From an uncultured Sutterella sp. (lineage in GTDB: Bacteria; Pseudomonadota; Gammaproteobacteria; Burkholderiales; Burkholderiaceae_F), in assembly GCA_900770335.1 (NCBI GenBank), contig CAAGKD010000090.1:1-64000 (forward strand): 64,000 bases of DNA. Direction: 5' to 3'. The position numbers were made by a program, and so were the translations under genes. Below, in pieces: positions 1 to 7,801 of the stretch. Position 1 is the stretch's first letter. Every line of letters begins with the position of its first letter. The notes beneath the pieces were generated by a model. The model did not search any database and was not told the DNA's origin. It saw nothing but the letters and a program-made list of their open reading frames with translations.

Positions 1-23
1 TCAGACGTGTGCTCTTCCGATCT
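1..23. other. Illumina adapter remnant at contig end
   Basis: These bases match the TruSeq read-2 adapter tail (GTGTGCTCTTCCGATCT preceded by TCAGAC). Read on the minus strand they begin AGATCGGAAGAGC, the standard adapter read-through sequence, directly after codon 64 of the gene at 24-215. They are not genomic; the real sequence starts at base 24. Confidence 0.97.
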
Positions 24-215
24 GTCCGTGTAGTGCGCGGCCTTGAAGTAGCACGCGACGATGTTGTCCGCAGGGCCGTCAAGGAACGTGCTGATGCGTC
101 CGAAGCGCGCGCGAACCTTCTCGCGCGGCCAGAGCTCTCCCGGAACGCCCAGCGCGTCGCCGAGCACCATGCCGGCGAGCGCGCCGGCGATATGATTCTC
201 CAAGTCGAATGCCAT
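24..215 (-). CDS. ADP-ribosylglycohydrolase family protein, 3' part missing
   Basis: The first 64 codons of a DraG-like ADP-ribosylglycohydrolase are present; the rest is lost at the contig end. The N-terminus carries the family hallmark GALAGMVLGDALGVPGE (residues 11-27), and the fragment stops at HYTD, where the metal-binding TDDT motif normally continues. Family members remove ADP-ribose from proteins or small molecules using two Mg2+ ions. The ATG at 215 follows a purine-rich GGAAGAG. With the C-terminal metal ligands missing, the substrate cannot be judged, and nothing nearby (no nifH or ADP-ribosyltransferase) suggests one. Confidence 0.8.
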
Positions 216-377
216 TTCGTGAAACTCTTCCGCTTGTCTGCTTCAGGCCCCCTCCCTCGGGGAAAACGCGAGGGAATCCGGGAAGTCCCGAAAAAAATTG
301 GCGCGAGAATAGCAGAGCCTGAGAAGAGCTTCCACATTTTGTTTCACTCTCCGCCGAAGAGCGCGTCCGCGCCTCCC

Positions 378-875
378 ATGCCGTCCATTCCCACCGTCTT
401 TCGCTGCCGCATCGAGCGCCGCCCCGAGGGGCTGCGCTACCGTTTTCCGGAGATCCCCGAGGCGGACTTCACCGCACCCGGAGTCCGGGAGGGCAGGCTC
501 GCCGCCCCGGAGCGCCTTGCGGCGGCCCTCGCCGAGCGCATCCGCGAGGGAAGGATTCCTCAGGCGGCCGCCCCGCATGCGGGCGAGGGCGCGGTGCGCG
601 TGCCCCCCTCCTTCGCCGCCAAGGCGCTCTTTCTCGAGAAGAGCGCCGAGGCCGGGATGTACCCCGCCGAGCTCGCGCGGCGCCTCGGCATGAAGCCCCA
701 GGAGGTGCACCGCATCTACCGGCCCGACCACGCGACGAAGATCGACCAGATCAGCGAGGCCCTGCTCGCCATCGGGTGGCGCCTCACGCTCGGCGTGGAG
801 CCCGCAGGCGGAAGGGAAGCGCCGGCAGCTGCGGCTGCGCCGGACGCAAAAAAGGCGGCGCCCCGCTCCGAATGA
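378..875 (+). CDS. HicB-like antitoxin-family protein, no HicA partner
   Basis: A 165-residue protein. The N-terminal half looks like the partly degraded RNase-H-like fold of HicB (FRCRIERRPEGLRYRFPEIP, then a region rich in Ala, Glu and Arg). The C-terminal part (about residues 95-150) looks like a helix-turn-helix: ELARRLGMKPQEVHRIYRP followed by KIDQISEALLAIGWRLTL. HicB proteins normally neutralise a small HicA mRNA interferase and repress their own operon. No hicA-sized frame lies next to it, so this is a solitary regulator-like member. The ATG at 378 was chosen because the homologous region begins there; the frame is open further upstream. Its last codons overlap the terminator of the opposing purA operon. 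Family call is moderate. Confidence 0.6.
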   Translation: MPSIPTVFRCRIERRPEGLRYRFPEIPEADFTAPGVREGRLAAPERLAAALAERIREGRIPQAAAPHAGEGAVRVPPSFAAKALFLEKSAEAGMYPAELARRLGMKPQEVHRIYRPDHATKIDQISEALLAIGWRLTLGVEPAGGREAPAAAAAPDAKKAAPRSE

Positions 876-893
876 GGAGCGGCTAACGCCGCC
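848..893 (-). terminator. Rho-independent terminator of the purA operon
   Basis: Read on the minus strand, a GC-rich stem (GGCGGC and CCGCTCC arms, with a short loop) ends in six T residues (A848-A853 on the plus strand). It lies 38 bases past the phosphoribosyltransferase stop. It sits inside the last codons of the convergent HicB-like gene, so the hairpin is also part of that reading frame. Confidence 0.8.
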
Positions 894-930
894 TGCGGCC
901 CCTTGCGGGAACTTTGAGAGATTCGCCGGA

Positions 931-1446
931 TTACTTCGCCCAGCCGTCGACGCGCTCGATGAGCTTCTCCGGCCCCATCTCGTCGTAGCACTCGAAGGGC
1001 TGGTGAATCCAGGGATTGTCCTCGAGGTAGTCAACCCACCAGTCGGGCTTGAGGACCGAGTGCGCCTTGTACCAGAGCACGGCGACGCGGATCTCGGTGA
1101 TGGCCGGATAGCGCTTCTTGAGGTGCGCGACCACCTCCTTGATGGTCTTGCCTGAGTCAACCATGTCGTCGACGAGGAGCACCCTGCCCGTGAGCTCGGA
1201 GACGCCCGTGATGCAGTCGGAGATGTCGAGGTCGCTCTGGACGGTGCCCTTGGCCTCGCGGTACGAGCTCGTCGCGAGGATCGCGAGGGGCTTGCCGTAG
1301 ACGCGGCTGAAGAAGTCGCCCGGACGCATGCCGCCGCGGGAGAGGCAGAGCAGGGAGTCGAACTGCCAACCGCTCTTGGCGACCTGATAGACGAGCTTTT
1401 CGTTGAGGCGGATGTAGTCGTCCCAGCTGTAGGTGATTTCGGACAT
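931..1446 (-). CDS. Purine-type phosphoribosyltransferase
   Basis: A 171-residue type I phosphoribosyltransferase. The PRPP-binding loop VLLVDDMVDSGKT (residues 89-101) is complete, and LSRGGMRPGDFFSR (35-48) matches the region before the active site in xanthine/guanine enzymes. These enzymes join a free base to PRPP, salvaging purines. It lies downstream of purA on the same strand with a gap of about 96 bases and shares its terminator, which fits purine salvage. It resembles the Gpt/Hpt-like proteins annotated only as phosphoribosyltransferase in Betaproteobacteria; the base specificity cannot be read from the sequence. Confidence 0.85.
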   Translation of the reverse strand: MSEITYSWDDYIRLNEKLVYQVAKSGWQFDSLLCLSRGGMRPGDFFSRVYGKPLAILATSSYREAKGTVQSDLDISDCITGVSELTGRVLLVDDMVDSGKTIKEVVAHLKKRYPAITEIRVAVLWYKAHSVLKPDWWVDYLEDNPWIHQPFECYDEMGPEKLIERVDGWAK

Positions 1447-1542
1447 GGTTGTGTCTGATTGGGATTTTTCTGAAGGGGAAAAGCAGAAGCGGGCGGCAAG
1501 GATGACCCAGCCGCCCGCAGCGCAAGGATTTGGCCGATTATT

Positions 1543-2841
1543 TTAAGCGGCGAACGGATCCGTGTGAAGGATCGTCTGCTCGCGGTCGGGGCCCGTCGAG
1601 ACGAGCGCGATCGGCGCGCCGGCGACCTCGGAGAGGCGCGTGAGGTACGCGCGGGCCGACTCGGGGAGATCCTCCCACTTCGTCAGGCCAAAGGTGCTCT
1701 CCTTCCAGCCCGGAAACTCCTCGTAGATCGGCTCGCAGCGCGCGACCGCGTCGGCGCCCGAGGGCATCACCCTGAGCGTTTCACCGCCGCACCGGTAGCC
1801 GACGCCGAGCTTGATGACGTCAAGGCCGTCGAGCACGTCGAGCTTCATCACCGCGAGGCCCGTGATGCCGTTGATCTGGACGGCGCGGCGCAGCGCAGCG
1901 CCGTCAAACCAGCCGCAGCGGCGCGGACGCCCCGTCACGGCGCCGAACTCGTTGCCCTTCTGGCGCAGGGCCTCGCCCGTCTCGTCAAGGAGCTCGGTCG
2001 GGAAGGGGCCTTCGCCGACGCGCGTGCAGTACGCCTTCGTGATGCCGAGGACGTAGTTGAGCTTCTCCGGGCCGACGCCCGCGCCCGCGCAGGCCGAGCC
2101 CGCGACGGTGTTCGAGCTCGTGACGTACGGGTAGGTGCCGTGGTCGATGTCGAGCATCGAGCCCTGGGCGCCCTCGAAGAGGAACTGCTTGCCCGCGTCC
2201 ATCTCCTCGTGCAGGCGCTCGGAGACGTCGATCACCATCGGGCGCAGGCGCTCGGCGTAGGCGAGCGTGTCGGCGATCACCTTCTCGGGATCAAGGGGCT
2301 CGGCCCCGAGGAACTTCTCGAGCACGAAGTTGTGGAGCTTCATCACGGCGCGGACCTGCTCGGCGAAGCGCTCGGGGTGATAGAGGTCCGCCACGCGCAC
2401 GGTGCGGCGGGCGACCTTGTCCTCGTAGGCCGGACCGATGCCGCGGCCGGTCGTGCCGATCTTCTTGCTGCCGAGGGCGGCCTCGCGGGCATGGTCGAGC
2501 GCGATGTGGTACGGCATGATGAGCGGGCAGTTGCCCGAAACGCGCAGGCGCTTCTCAACATTGGGCACGCCGACGGCGTTGAGCTCGTCAACCTCGCGGA
2601 AGAACGCCTCCGGAGAGAACACGACGCCGTTGCCGATGTAGCAAGTGCTCGTCGCATGCATGATGCCCGACGGGATCAGGCGCAGGATGGTCTTCTTGCC
2701 GTTGATGACGAGCGTGTGGCCCGCGTTGTGGCCGCCGTTGAAGCGAACCACGCCGGCGGTGCGCTCGGTGAGCCAGTCGACGATCTTGCCCTTGCCTTCG
2801 TCGCCCCACTGAGCGCCGATCACGACAACATTCTTGCCCAT
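1543..2841 (-). CDS. purA: Adenylosuccinate synthetase
   Basis: A 432-residue enzyme joining IMP and aspartate with GTP to form adenylosuccinate, the first committed step to AMP. The N-terminal P-loop-like GDEGKGK (residues 13-19), NGGHNAGHT, GTTGRGIGPAYEDK, QGSMLDIDHGTYPYVTSS and TGRPRRCGW are all intact, and the length is normal. The ATG at 2841 begins the conserved MGKNVVVIGAQWGDEGKGK; upstream in-frame residues are Arg-rich and unlike the family. It is the fourth gene of hflK-hflC-DUF2065-purA. The usual betaproteobacterial hisZ between hflC and purA is absent. Confidence 0.98.
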   Translation of the reverse strand: MGKNVVVIGAQWGDEGKGKIVDWLTERTAGVVRFNGGHNAGHTLVINGKKTILRLIPSGIMHATSTCYIGNGVVFSPEAFFREVDELNAVGVPNVEKRLRVSGNCPLIMPYHIALDHAREAALGSKKIGTTGRGIGPAYEDKVARRTVRVADLYHPERFAEQVRAVMKLHNFVLEKFLGAEPLDPEKVIADTLAYAERLRPMVIDVSERLHEEMDAGKQFLFEGAQGSMLDIDHGTYPYVTSSNTVAGSACAGAGVGPEKLNYVLGITKAYCTRVGEGPFPTELLDETGEALRQKGNEFGAVTGRPRRCGWFDGAALRRAVQINGITGLAVMKLDVLDGLDVIKLGVGYRCGGETLRVMPSGADAVARCEPIYEEFPGWKESTFGLTKWEDLPESARAYLTRLSEVAGAPIALVSTGPDREQTILHTDPFAA

Positions 2842-3154
2842 TTGGATACCTTTAAAGCTCCGCAATGATTCTCGGGATCCAGAGGGACGCTCGCACGCCC
2901 CGCGCCTGCGGTCCGGAGCTTCGGGCGCGCGCGAGTCCGGGCGCTCCCTTCCTTCTGGGCGCGTCCGAATCCTTCTGGTCATGGGGCGCCGGCGGAGTCT
3001 CTCACGCCGGCGCAACCGCCAAGATAGCACAGCACGGGCGGCGTCGCGCCCGGGGCCTTCGCCCGCAGCCCCGCTCCGGGCGGGACAACGCCGGATGGGA
3101 TCTGCTCCCGATCAAGCCGCGGGACGGAGATTGCGCGGGGGCCGGCCCTCAGGC
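2842..3154. other. Gap between DUF2065 gene and purA, with inverted repeat
   Basis: No convincing gene is present in these 313 bases. A perfect 9-base inverted repeat, GCGCCGGCG at 2986-2994 and CGCCGGCGC at 3005-3013, could form a hairpin in the purA leader. In many Betaproteobacteria hisZ lies here; no hisZ-like residue pattern is visible in any frame. Confidence 0.6.
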
Positions 3155-3361
3155 TCAGGCGGCCCCGAGGATCGACCAGACGACGATGACGCCCGCGGCC
3201 ACCATGACGGCGGCCCCGGCGCGCAGGCGCTCGTCGGGAAGCCTGAGGAGGTTCTCGACCATCCTGCGCCAGGCGCCCGGGGAGATGAGGGGCGAGAGCC
3301 CCTCGAAGACCATCATCCACCCGCAGACGAGCGCGATGACGTCCCAGCCGGAGAGATTCAT
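3155..3361 (-). CDS. DUF2065 (YjeT-like) small membrane protein
   Basis: A 68-residue protein with two hydrophobic helices (about residues 5-19 and 48-66) and the family core WMMVFEGLSPLISPGAWRRM. Its function is unknown. The family is almost always found between hflC and purA, as here. Its ATG overlaps the hflC stop by four bases (ATGA), so translation is probably coupled. The length is typical. Confidence 0.88.
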   Translation of the reverse strand: MNLSGWDVIALVCGWMMVFEGLSPLISPGAWRRMVENLLRLPDERLRAGAAVMVAAGVIVVWSILGAA

Positions 3362-4248
3362 TTCTCTGCCTTCCCGCTCTCAGGACTGCCGCTCTTCAAG
3401 TACGAGAAGAAGTCCGACGAGGGGTCGAGCACCATCACGTCGCTCCGGCTCGAGAAGGACTTGCGGTAGGCCTCGAGCGAGCGGTAGAAGCGCGCGAACT
3501 CCGGATCGGCGCCGAAGGCCTCGGCGTAAATCCCGGCGGCCTCGCCGTCGCCCTCGCCCTTGGTCTTTTGCGCGTCGCGGTACGCCTCGGCGAGGATCAC
3601 CTCGCTTTGGCGGTCGGCGTTCGCGCGGATGCGCTCGGCCTGTGCGGCGCCCTTGCTGCGCTCCTCGGAGGCAACGCGCTTGCGCTCGGCCTCCATGCGG
3701 CGGTAGACCGACTCGGAGATCTCGGGCGTGAAGTCGACGCGCTTCATGCGCACGTCGACGATGTCGATGCCGAGGTCCTTCACGCGGTCCTGCAGGAGCC
3801 CGGAGATCTCGGTCATCGCCTTCTCGCGCTCGCTTGAGGTGATCTGGTTGACCGTGCGCTTGTTGACGGCGATGTTGAGGACGTCCCTCAGGAGCGCCGC
3901 GAGGCGGTCCGAGGCGGCGCGCTCGCTCCCCTGGAAGGACACCCAGTAAAGGCGCGGATCGCCGATGCGCCACTTCACGAAGGTGTCGATCATGAGGTTC
4001 TTCTTCTCGCTCGTCTGCACGAGGTCGGCCCCGGCGGTGTCGAGCGTGAGCAGGCGCTTGTCAAGGTAGACGACGTTCTGCAGCGGCGCGGGGAGCTTGA
4101 AGTGGATGCCCGGCTCGGAGACGACGTGCTTGAGTTCGCCCAGGCCGAACACCAAGGCGTGCTCGCGCTCGCTCACCGTGTACAGGCACAGTTCGCAGAC
4201 GGCCGCGACGGCAAGGATGCCGAAGGCGATGGTGGAAAGCTTCTTCAT
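3358..4248 (-). CDS. hflC: HflC, SPFH-domain partner of FtsH
   Basis: A 296-residue inner-membrane protein with one N-terminal anchor (residues 5-25) and a periplasmic SPFH/band-7 domain starting at SEREHALVFGLGE. A helical region follows, rich in Glu, Arg and Ala (EAERKRVASEERSKGAAQAERIRANADRQ is part of it). HflC and HflK form a cage around FtsH and modulate proteolysis of membrane proteins. It follows hflK by 23 bases on the same strand. Length and motif order are normal. Confidence 0.96.
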   Translation of the reverse strand: MKKLSTIAFGILAVAAVCELCLYTVSEREHALVFGLGELKHVVSEPGIHFKLPAPLQNVVYLDKRLLTLDTAGADLVQTSEKKNLMIDTFVKWRIGDPRLYWVSFQGSERAASDRLAALLRDVLNIAVNKRTVNQITSSEREKAMTEISGLLQDRVKDLGIDIVDVRMKRVDFTPEISESVYRRMEAERKRVASEERSKGAAQAERIRANADRQSEVILAEAYRDAQKTKGEGDGEAAGIYAEAFGADPEFARFYRSLEAYRKSFSSRSDVMVLDPSSDFFSYLKSGSPESGKAEK

Positions 4249-4271
4249 TTCGTTGTGTTCCTCGTGTTGGC

Positions 4272-5837
4272 TCAGCGCGTGCGGGAGCGCACGAGCGCGC
4301 GCGGCTCATCCTCGGTACGGTACGCTGCGCCCGAGTAGGCCCCCTGCGAGGAGGCCTGGGCGGCGGCGGCGTCCGCCTGTCCGGAGGCGGCCTGGGCGGC
4401 GTCGCCCGAGGCTGCGGAGGCGTCCGCGTCGGAGGCCGCGGCGGCGCGCGTCGAGGCGACGATTCTGTCAAGCGGGAGATAGAGGAGGTTCGAGCCCGAC
4501 TTCTGGTCGACGTAGACCTTCGAGACGCTCGAGTAGATGTCGCGCATCGTGTCGACGTAGATGCGGTCGCGCGTCACCTCCGGAGCCTTCCTGTACTCGT
4601 TGAAGACGGCCCCGTAGCGGTCCGCGTCGCCGCGGGCGGTCTCGACGGCGCGGGCCTTGTAGCCCTCGGCCTCCTCCTTCAGGCGCGAGGCCGTGCCCTG
4701 CGCCTTCGGGATGACGGCGTTCATGTACGCCTCGCCCAGGTTGATCGCGCGCTCGCGGTCCTGGCCGGCCTTGACGGCGTCGTTGAACGCGGCCTGCACC
4801 TGCTCGGGCGGCTGGGCGTTCTGGATGGCGACGCTCATCACCTCGATGCCCGTGCCGTAGCGGTCGAGCATCGTCTGCATGGACTGCTTCACGGCCTCGG
4901 CGATCTCGGCCTTGGACTCGAAGAGCACGCTGTCCATGGTCTTCCTGCCGACGACCTCGCGCATCGCCGACTCGGCGGCCTGCGTGACGGAGGCGTCGGG
5001 GCCGCGCGTGTTGAAGAGGAAGTCCTTCGCGCCCGAGCCCGACTTGATGCGGTACTGGACGTTGAACTGCACGTCGACGATGTTCTCGTCGTCGGTGAGC
5101 ATGAGCGCCTCGCGCAGGCGCTCGGCCGCGCCGCGCATGCCGATCTGGGCCGTGCGGACGCTGCTCACGTCAACCAAGTCGACGGACTGGATCGGACCGG
5201 GGATGTGCCAGTTGAAGCCCGGGCCGGCGGAGTTGGCGTAGCGCCCGAAGGTCGTGACGACGCCCGTCTGGCCTTCGGGAACGATGTAAAAGCCGCTCGC
5301 GGCCCAGCCGACGACCGCGCAGAGCGCGATGACGCCGAGGCCGAAGTTGCTCTGGCGGATGTAAAGGCCCCCGGGCCATCTCGCATTCTTCGGAGCAGGG
5401 GCGCCGGCATTGCCGCCCCCATTGCCGCCGTCGCCGGCGTCCGCGGGGCGCTGCCAGGCGGAGCGCTCGCCGAGGCGGTCGTCGGAGGCGCCCCGCCGGT
5501 CATCGCCCTCCCCGGACTCATCGCCGCGCGAGTAGTCGTCGCGGCTCTTGAGCTTCGAGAGGGGATCGTCGCCGCTGCGGCGGCGCTTTCCGCCCGGATT
5601 CATGATGCCGTTGATCATGTCCGCGAACTCGCCCCAGAGGCGGTCGAGGTCCTCCTGGCGGCCGTCGCGGCCGTCGCGCTTGTCCTGCGCGTCGCGCCCG
5701 TCGCGGGCGTCATTGCGCTCATCGCGCTCATCGCGGCGCTCGTCGCGATCCTGCGGGCGGTCGTCCTCCCGCGCGGATTCGTCCTTCTTGTTCGGCTCGT
5801 CCGAGCCTCGGCCCCACCGGGGGTCATTCAGCGACAT
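4272..5837 (-). CDS. hflK: HflK, SPFH-domain partner of FtsH
   Basis: A 521-residue protein, long for HflK (about 400-450). The extra length is in two places: an Asp/Arg-rich N-terminal segment (residues 19-63, repeats of RDE and RDG) and an Ala/Ser-rich tail after residue 465. The standard core is intact: DRLWGEF and NPGGKRRRSGDDP, a membrane helix at 166-186, then the SPFH domain beginning FYIVPEGQTGVVTTFGRY. The ATG at 5837 (MSLNDPRWGRG) is the family start. It is the first gene of its transcription unit here because an accessory island separates it from hflX. Confidence 0.95.
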   Translation of the reverse strand: MSLNDPRWGRGSDEPNKKDESAREDDRPQDRDERRDERDERNDARDGRDAQDKRDGRDGRQEDLDRLWGEFADMINGIMNPGGKRRRSGDDPLSKLKSRDDYSRGDESGEGDDRRGASDDRLGERSAWQRPADAGDGGNGGGNAGAPAPKNARWPGGLYIRQSNFGLGVIALCAVVGWAASGFYIVPEGQTGVVTTFGRYANSAGPGFNWHIPGPIQSVDLVDVSSVRTAQIGMRGAAERLREALMLTDDENIVDVQFNVQYRIKSGSGAKDFLFNTRGPDASVTQAAESAMREVVGRKTMDSVLFESKAEIAEAVKQSMQTMLDRYGTGIEVMSVAIQNAQPPEQVQAAFNDAVKAGQDRERAINLGEAYMNAVIPKAQGTASRLKEEAEGYKARAVETARGDADRYGAVFNEYRKAPEVTRDRIYVDTMRDIYSSVSKVYVDQKSGSNLLYLPLDRIVASTRAAAASDADASAASGDAAQAASGQADAAAAQASSQGAYSGAAYRTEDEPRALVRSRTR

Positions 5838-6084
5838 ATCTGCTCCGATCGCGGGCTCGTCGCGCGCGGGGCTTGTCCCGTTCGCTCGTCCCGGATGTCC
5901 GTGGTCAATGTGGTCTGAGGATTGTAGCCGTCCGGATGCCGGGCTCCGCCTTCGCGCGGGCGCGCGTTTTCCTTTCCTCACAGATATGAATCCGGCCCGA
6001 CTCGGGTTATCCGCTCTTTCCTTCCGGTCCGATTTCGGGGATACTGCACGAATCCCGTTTTTCTCGCCCAAGCGCAACCTAGAA

Positions 6085-6564
6085 ATGTCGCATCCGACCA
6101 CCACCGCCAAGCCCATGTTCACGGACGTCTTCGTCAAGGGCGCCGTCGAAGGCTGGAACATCTCCGTCACCTCCACGATCCCGAACGTCCTGATGGCCTT
6201 CGTGCTCATCAAGATCCTCAACCACTCGGGCCTGCTCGGACTGATCGGCGAGGTCTGCTCGCCCCTGATGGGCCTGTTCGGGCTGCCCGGCGAGGCGGCG
6301 ACCGTGCTCCTCGGCGCGTGGATGTCGATGGGCGGCGGCGTGGGCGTGGCGATCGCGCTTTACGACCAGTCGATCCTCTCGGGCCTGCAGCTCGCGGTCC
6401 TCGCCCCGGCGATCTTCCTCATGGGCTCGCAGGTGCAGTACCTCGGCCGCTGCCTCGGCGTGATCGGCATCCAGGGCTCGCGCATTCCCATCATCATGGC
6501 GATCCCGATCCTCACGGCCTTCGTCTCGCTCGTCGTGATGCGCATCATTCTGCTCGGCGCCTGA
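6085..6564 (+). CDS. yjiG: YjiG-like Gate-domain membrane protein
   Basis: A 159-residue integral membrane protein of the nucleoside-recognition (Gate/SpmB-like) family. Four or so hydrophobic helices flank the conserved GLPGEAATVLLGAWMSMGGG and LAPAIFLMGSQVQYLGR. The substrate is unknown. In E. coli yjiG sits next to yjiH, but no partner is found here. The ATG at 6085 follows AACCTAGAA and gives the family N-terminus. A strong terminator follows 37 bases after the stop, so it appears monocistronic. Confidence 0.8.
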   Translation: MSHPTTTAKPMFTDVFVKGAVEGWNISVTSTIPNVLMAFVLIKILNHSGLLGLIGEVCSPLMGLFGLPGEAATVLLGAWMSMGGGVGVAIALYDQSILSGLQLAVLAPAIFLMGSQVQYLGRCLGVIGIQGSRIPIIMAIPILTAFVSLVVMRIILLGA

Positions 6565-6601
6565 CCGGCTCCGGCGAATCCGTCTTCCAACCCGGTGAAT
6601 C

Positions 6602-6634
6602 AAAAGGGCGGCCCTTCGGGACCGCCCTTTTCAT
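6602..6634 (+). terminator. Rho-independent terminator after yjiG-like gene
   Basis: AAAGGGCGG pairs with CCGCCCTTT around a TTCG-containing loop, followed by TTTTC. The stem is nearly symmetric with A and T flanks, so it can also serve the convergent gene ending at 6646. Confidence 0.88.
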
Positions 6635-6645
6635 TTGGGGCCACC

Positions 6646-7062
6646 TCAGTCGACGCGCGAGAACGTCACCTCGTTGGCCGCGGCGCGCTCGATCGCCAAG
6701 ATCCCGGCCTCGTCAAAACGCCCGAGAGGCACGAGCCCCTGCGAGACCCGGAAGGGCCGCATGAAGGCGCAGACGTTGCCCCAGGGCGCGTAGTACGCGA
6801 ACGTTCCGCGAACGGGCGTCGCGGACTGCGGGGCGCCGTCGACCGCAAGGCGCTCCGTGAGCGGGAGCCTCGCGGCGAAGCGCTCGGCCGCGGAGCTCTC
6901 CTCCATCGCGACGCGATGCGTCTCCCACGCAACCGTCATCAGAATGACTCCGGCCATGGCCGATCCTCCGACAGTCATCATCGCAATCATCGCTAGCGCA
7001 GCAAGGCGCGGCCCGTTGTGCGCAGCGCGCCGCTGCGCCTGAATCTTGAAGCCGTTCTTCAT
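6646..7062 (-). CDS. Cyclophilin-like fold protein with signal/anchor
   Basis: A 138-residue protein. After a hydrophobic N-terminus (residues 18-37, ending AMA) comes a small cyclophilin-like domain with the family hallmarks AAERFAARLPLT (58-69), YYAPWGNVCAFMRPF (90-104) and QGLVPLGRFDEAG (108-120). Related proteins (cyclophilin-like domain, PF18050-type) lack the catalytic residues of peptidyl-prolyl isomerases and have no established activity. Placement in the envelope is inferred from the N-terminus. It converges on the yjiG-like gene and is divergent from the LysR remnant. Confidence 0.75.
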   Translation of the reverse strand: MKNGFKIQAQRRAAHNGPRLAALAMIAMMTVGGSAMAGVILMTVAWETHRVAMEESSAAERFAARLPLTERLAVDGAPQSATPVRGTFAYYAPWGNVCAFMRPFRVSQGLVPLGRFDEAGILAIERAAANEVTFSRVD

Positions 7063-7084
7063 CTCTTCGCCTCCTTCAAACCGG

Positions 7085-7752
7085 CGTCAGCCGGAACACC
7101 CGGGATCCCGCGCCGTTTCCTGCCGCAGCCTTGAGCTGCAGCAGGCCCGTCTCGATTCCGACCGATTCGCCCAAGGCGTCGGCGGCCTCGGGCGAAAGCC
7201 CCCAGATCGCCTGCGCAACGGCCGCGAGCCGCAATGCCGAGGAGGCGCTCCATGACCTCCGGGAGGGCGCTACGCATTTCGCGCTCATCAACACGCCGGA
7301 GGATCTCTCGGGCCTCGAGCACCTCGAGCTTCCGCGCCCGGCACGCTGGGGCGTTCTCGCTCGCCGCCTTGATCCGATCGCGCGCCGAGGAATCCTCGCG
7401 CCCGAGGGTCTCGCCGGGCTGCCGCTTCTCGTCCCGCAGCATCGCTTCGCGGGCGGGCAGCTCGGCGCCTGGTTCGGAGGCGCCGCGCCGGGGCTGCTCG
7501 CCGCCGGCAGCTACACGCTCCTCGGAACCGCCGCGCGCGTGACGCGCGCCGGAGGGCGTCGTCGCCGAGGACGCGGAGCTCGCGTTCCTGCCGCTCGTTC
7601 CGGAGGCGCGCGTTCGAGCGATCCTCGCCCGCCCGGACTCCGCCGAGCGCAGCCTCCTTTCCGAAGCCTTTCTCTCAGCCGTTCGCCGGGAGATCGATTC
7701 GGAGGAGGAAGGCGCCTCGGCCGCCGTCCGCCGCGAATCCGCGGGAACATAA
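7085..7752 (+). pseudogene. Decayed LysR-type regulator (effector-binding domain only)
   Basis: Three frames must be joined to follow a LysR-type effector-binding domain. From about 7149 to 7545 one frame reads EEALHDLREGATHFALI, then RWGVLARRLDPIARRGIL and LAGLPLLVPQHR, which are typical of the periplasmic-binding-like fold. Near 7546-7558 the homology shifts frame and continues as VVAEDAELAFLPLVPEARV to a TAA at 7750. Upstream (about 7100-7180) linker-helix-like residues are in a third frame. The winged-helix DNA-binding domain is gone. It probably once regulated the M20 gene that starts 49 bases later. Confidence 0.65.
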
Positions 7753-7801
7753 TGTACGATCCACTTTTGAGCCATCCTCCTTCGCGGAGAAAAGAAACAC
7801 C

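Noticed and set aside
378..875. A complete HicAB toxin-antitoxin system
   Set aside because: No hicA-sized gene flanks it on either side; the neighbours are a glycohydrolase fragment and the purA operon.
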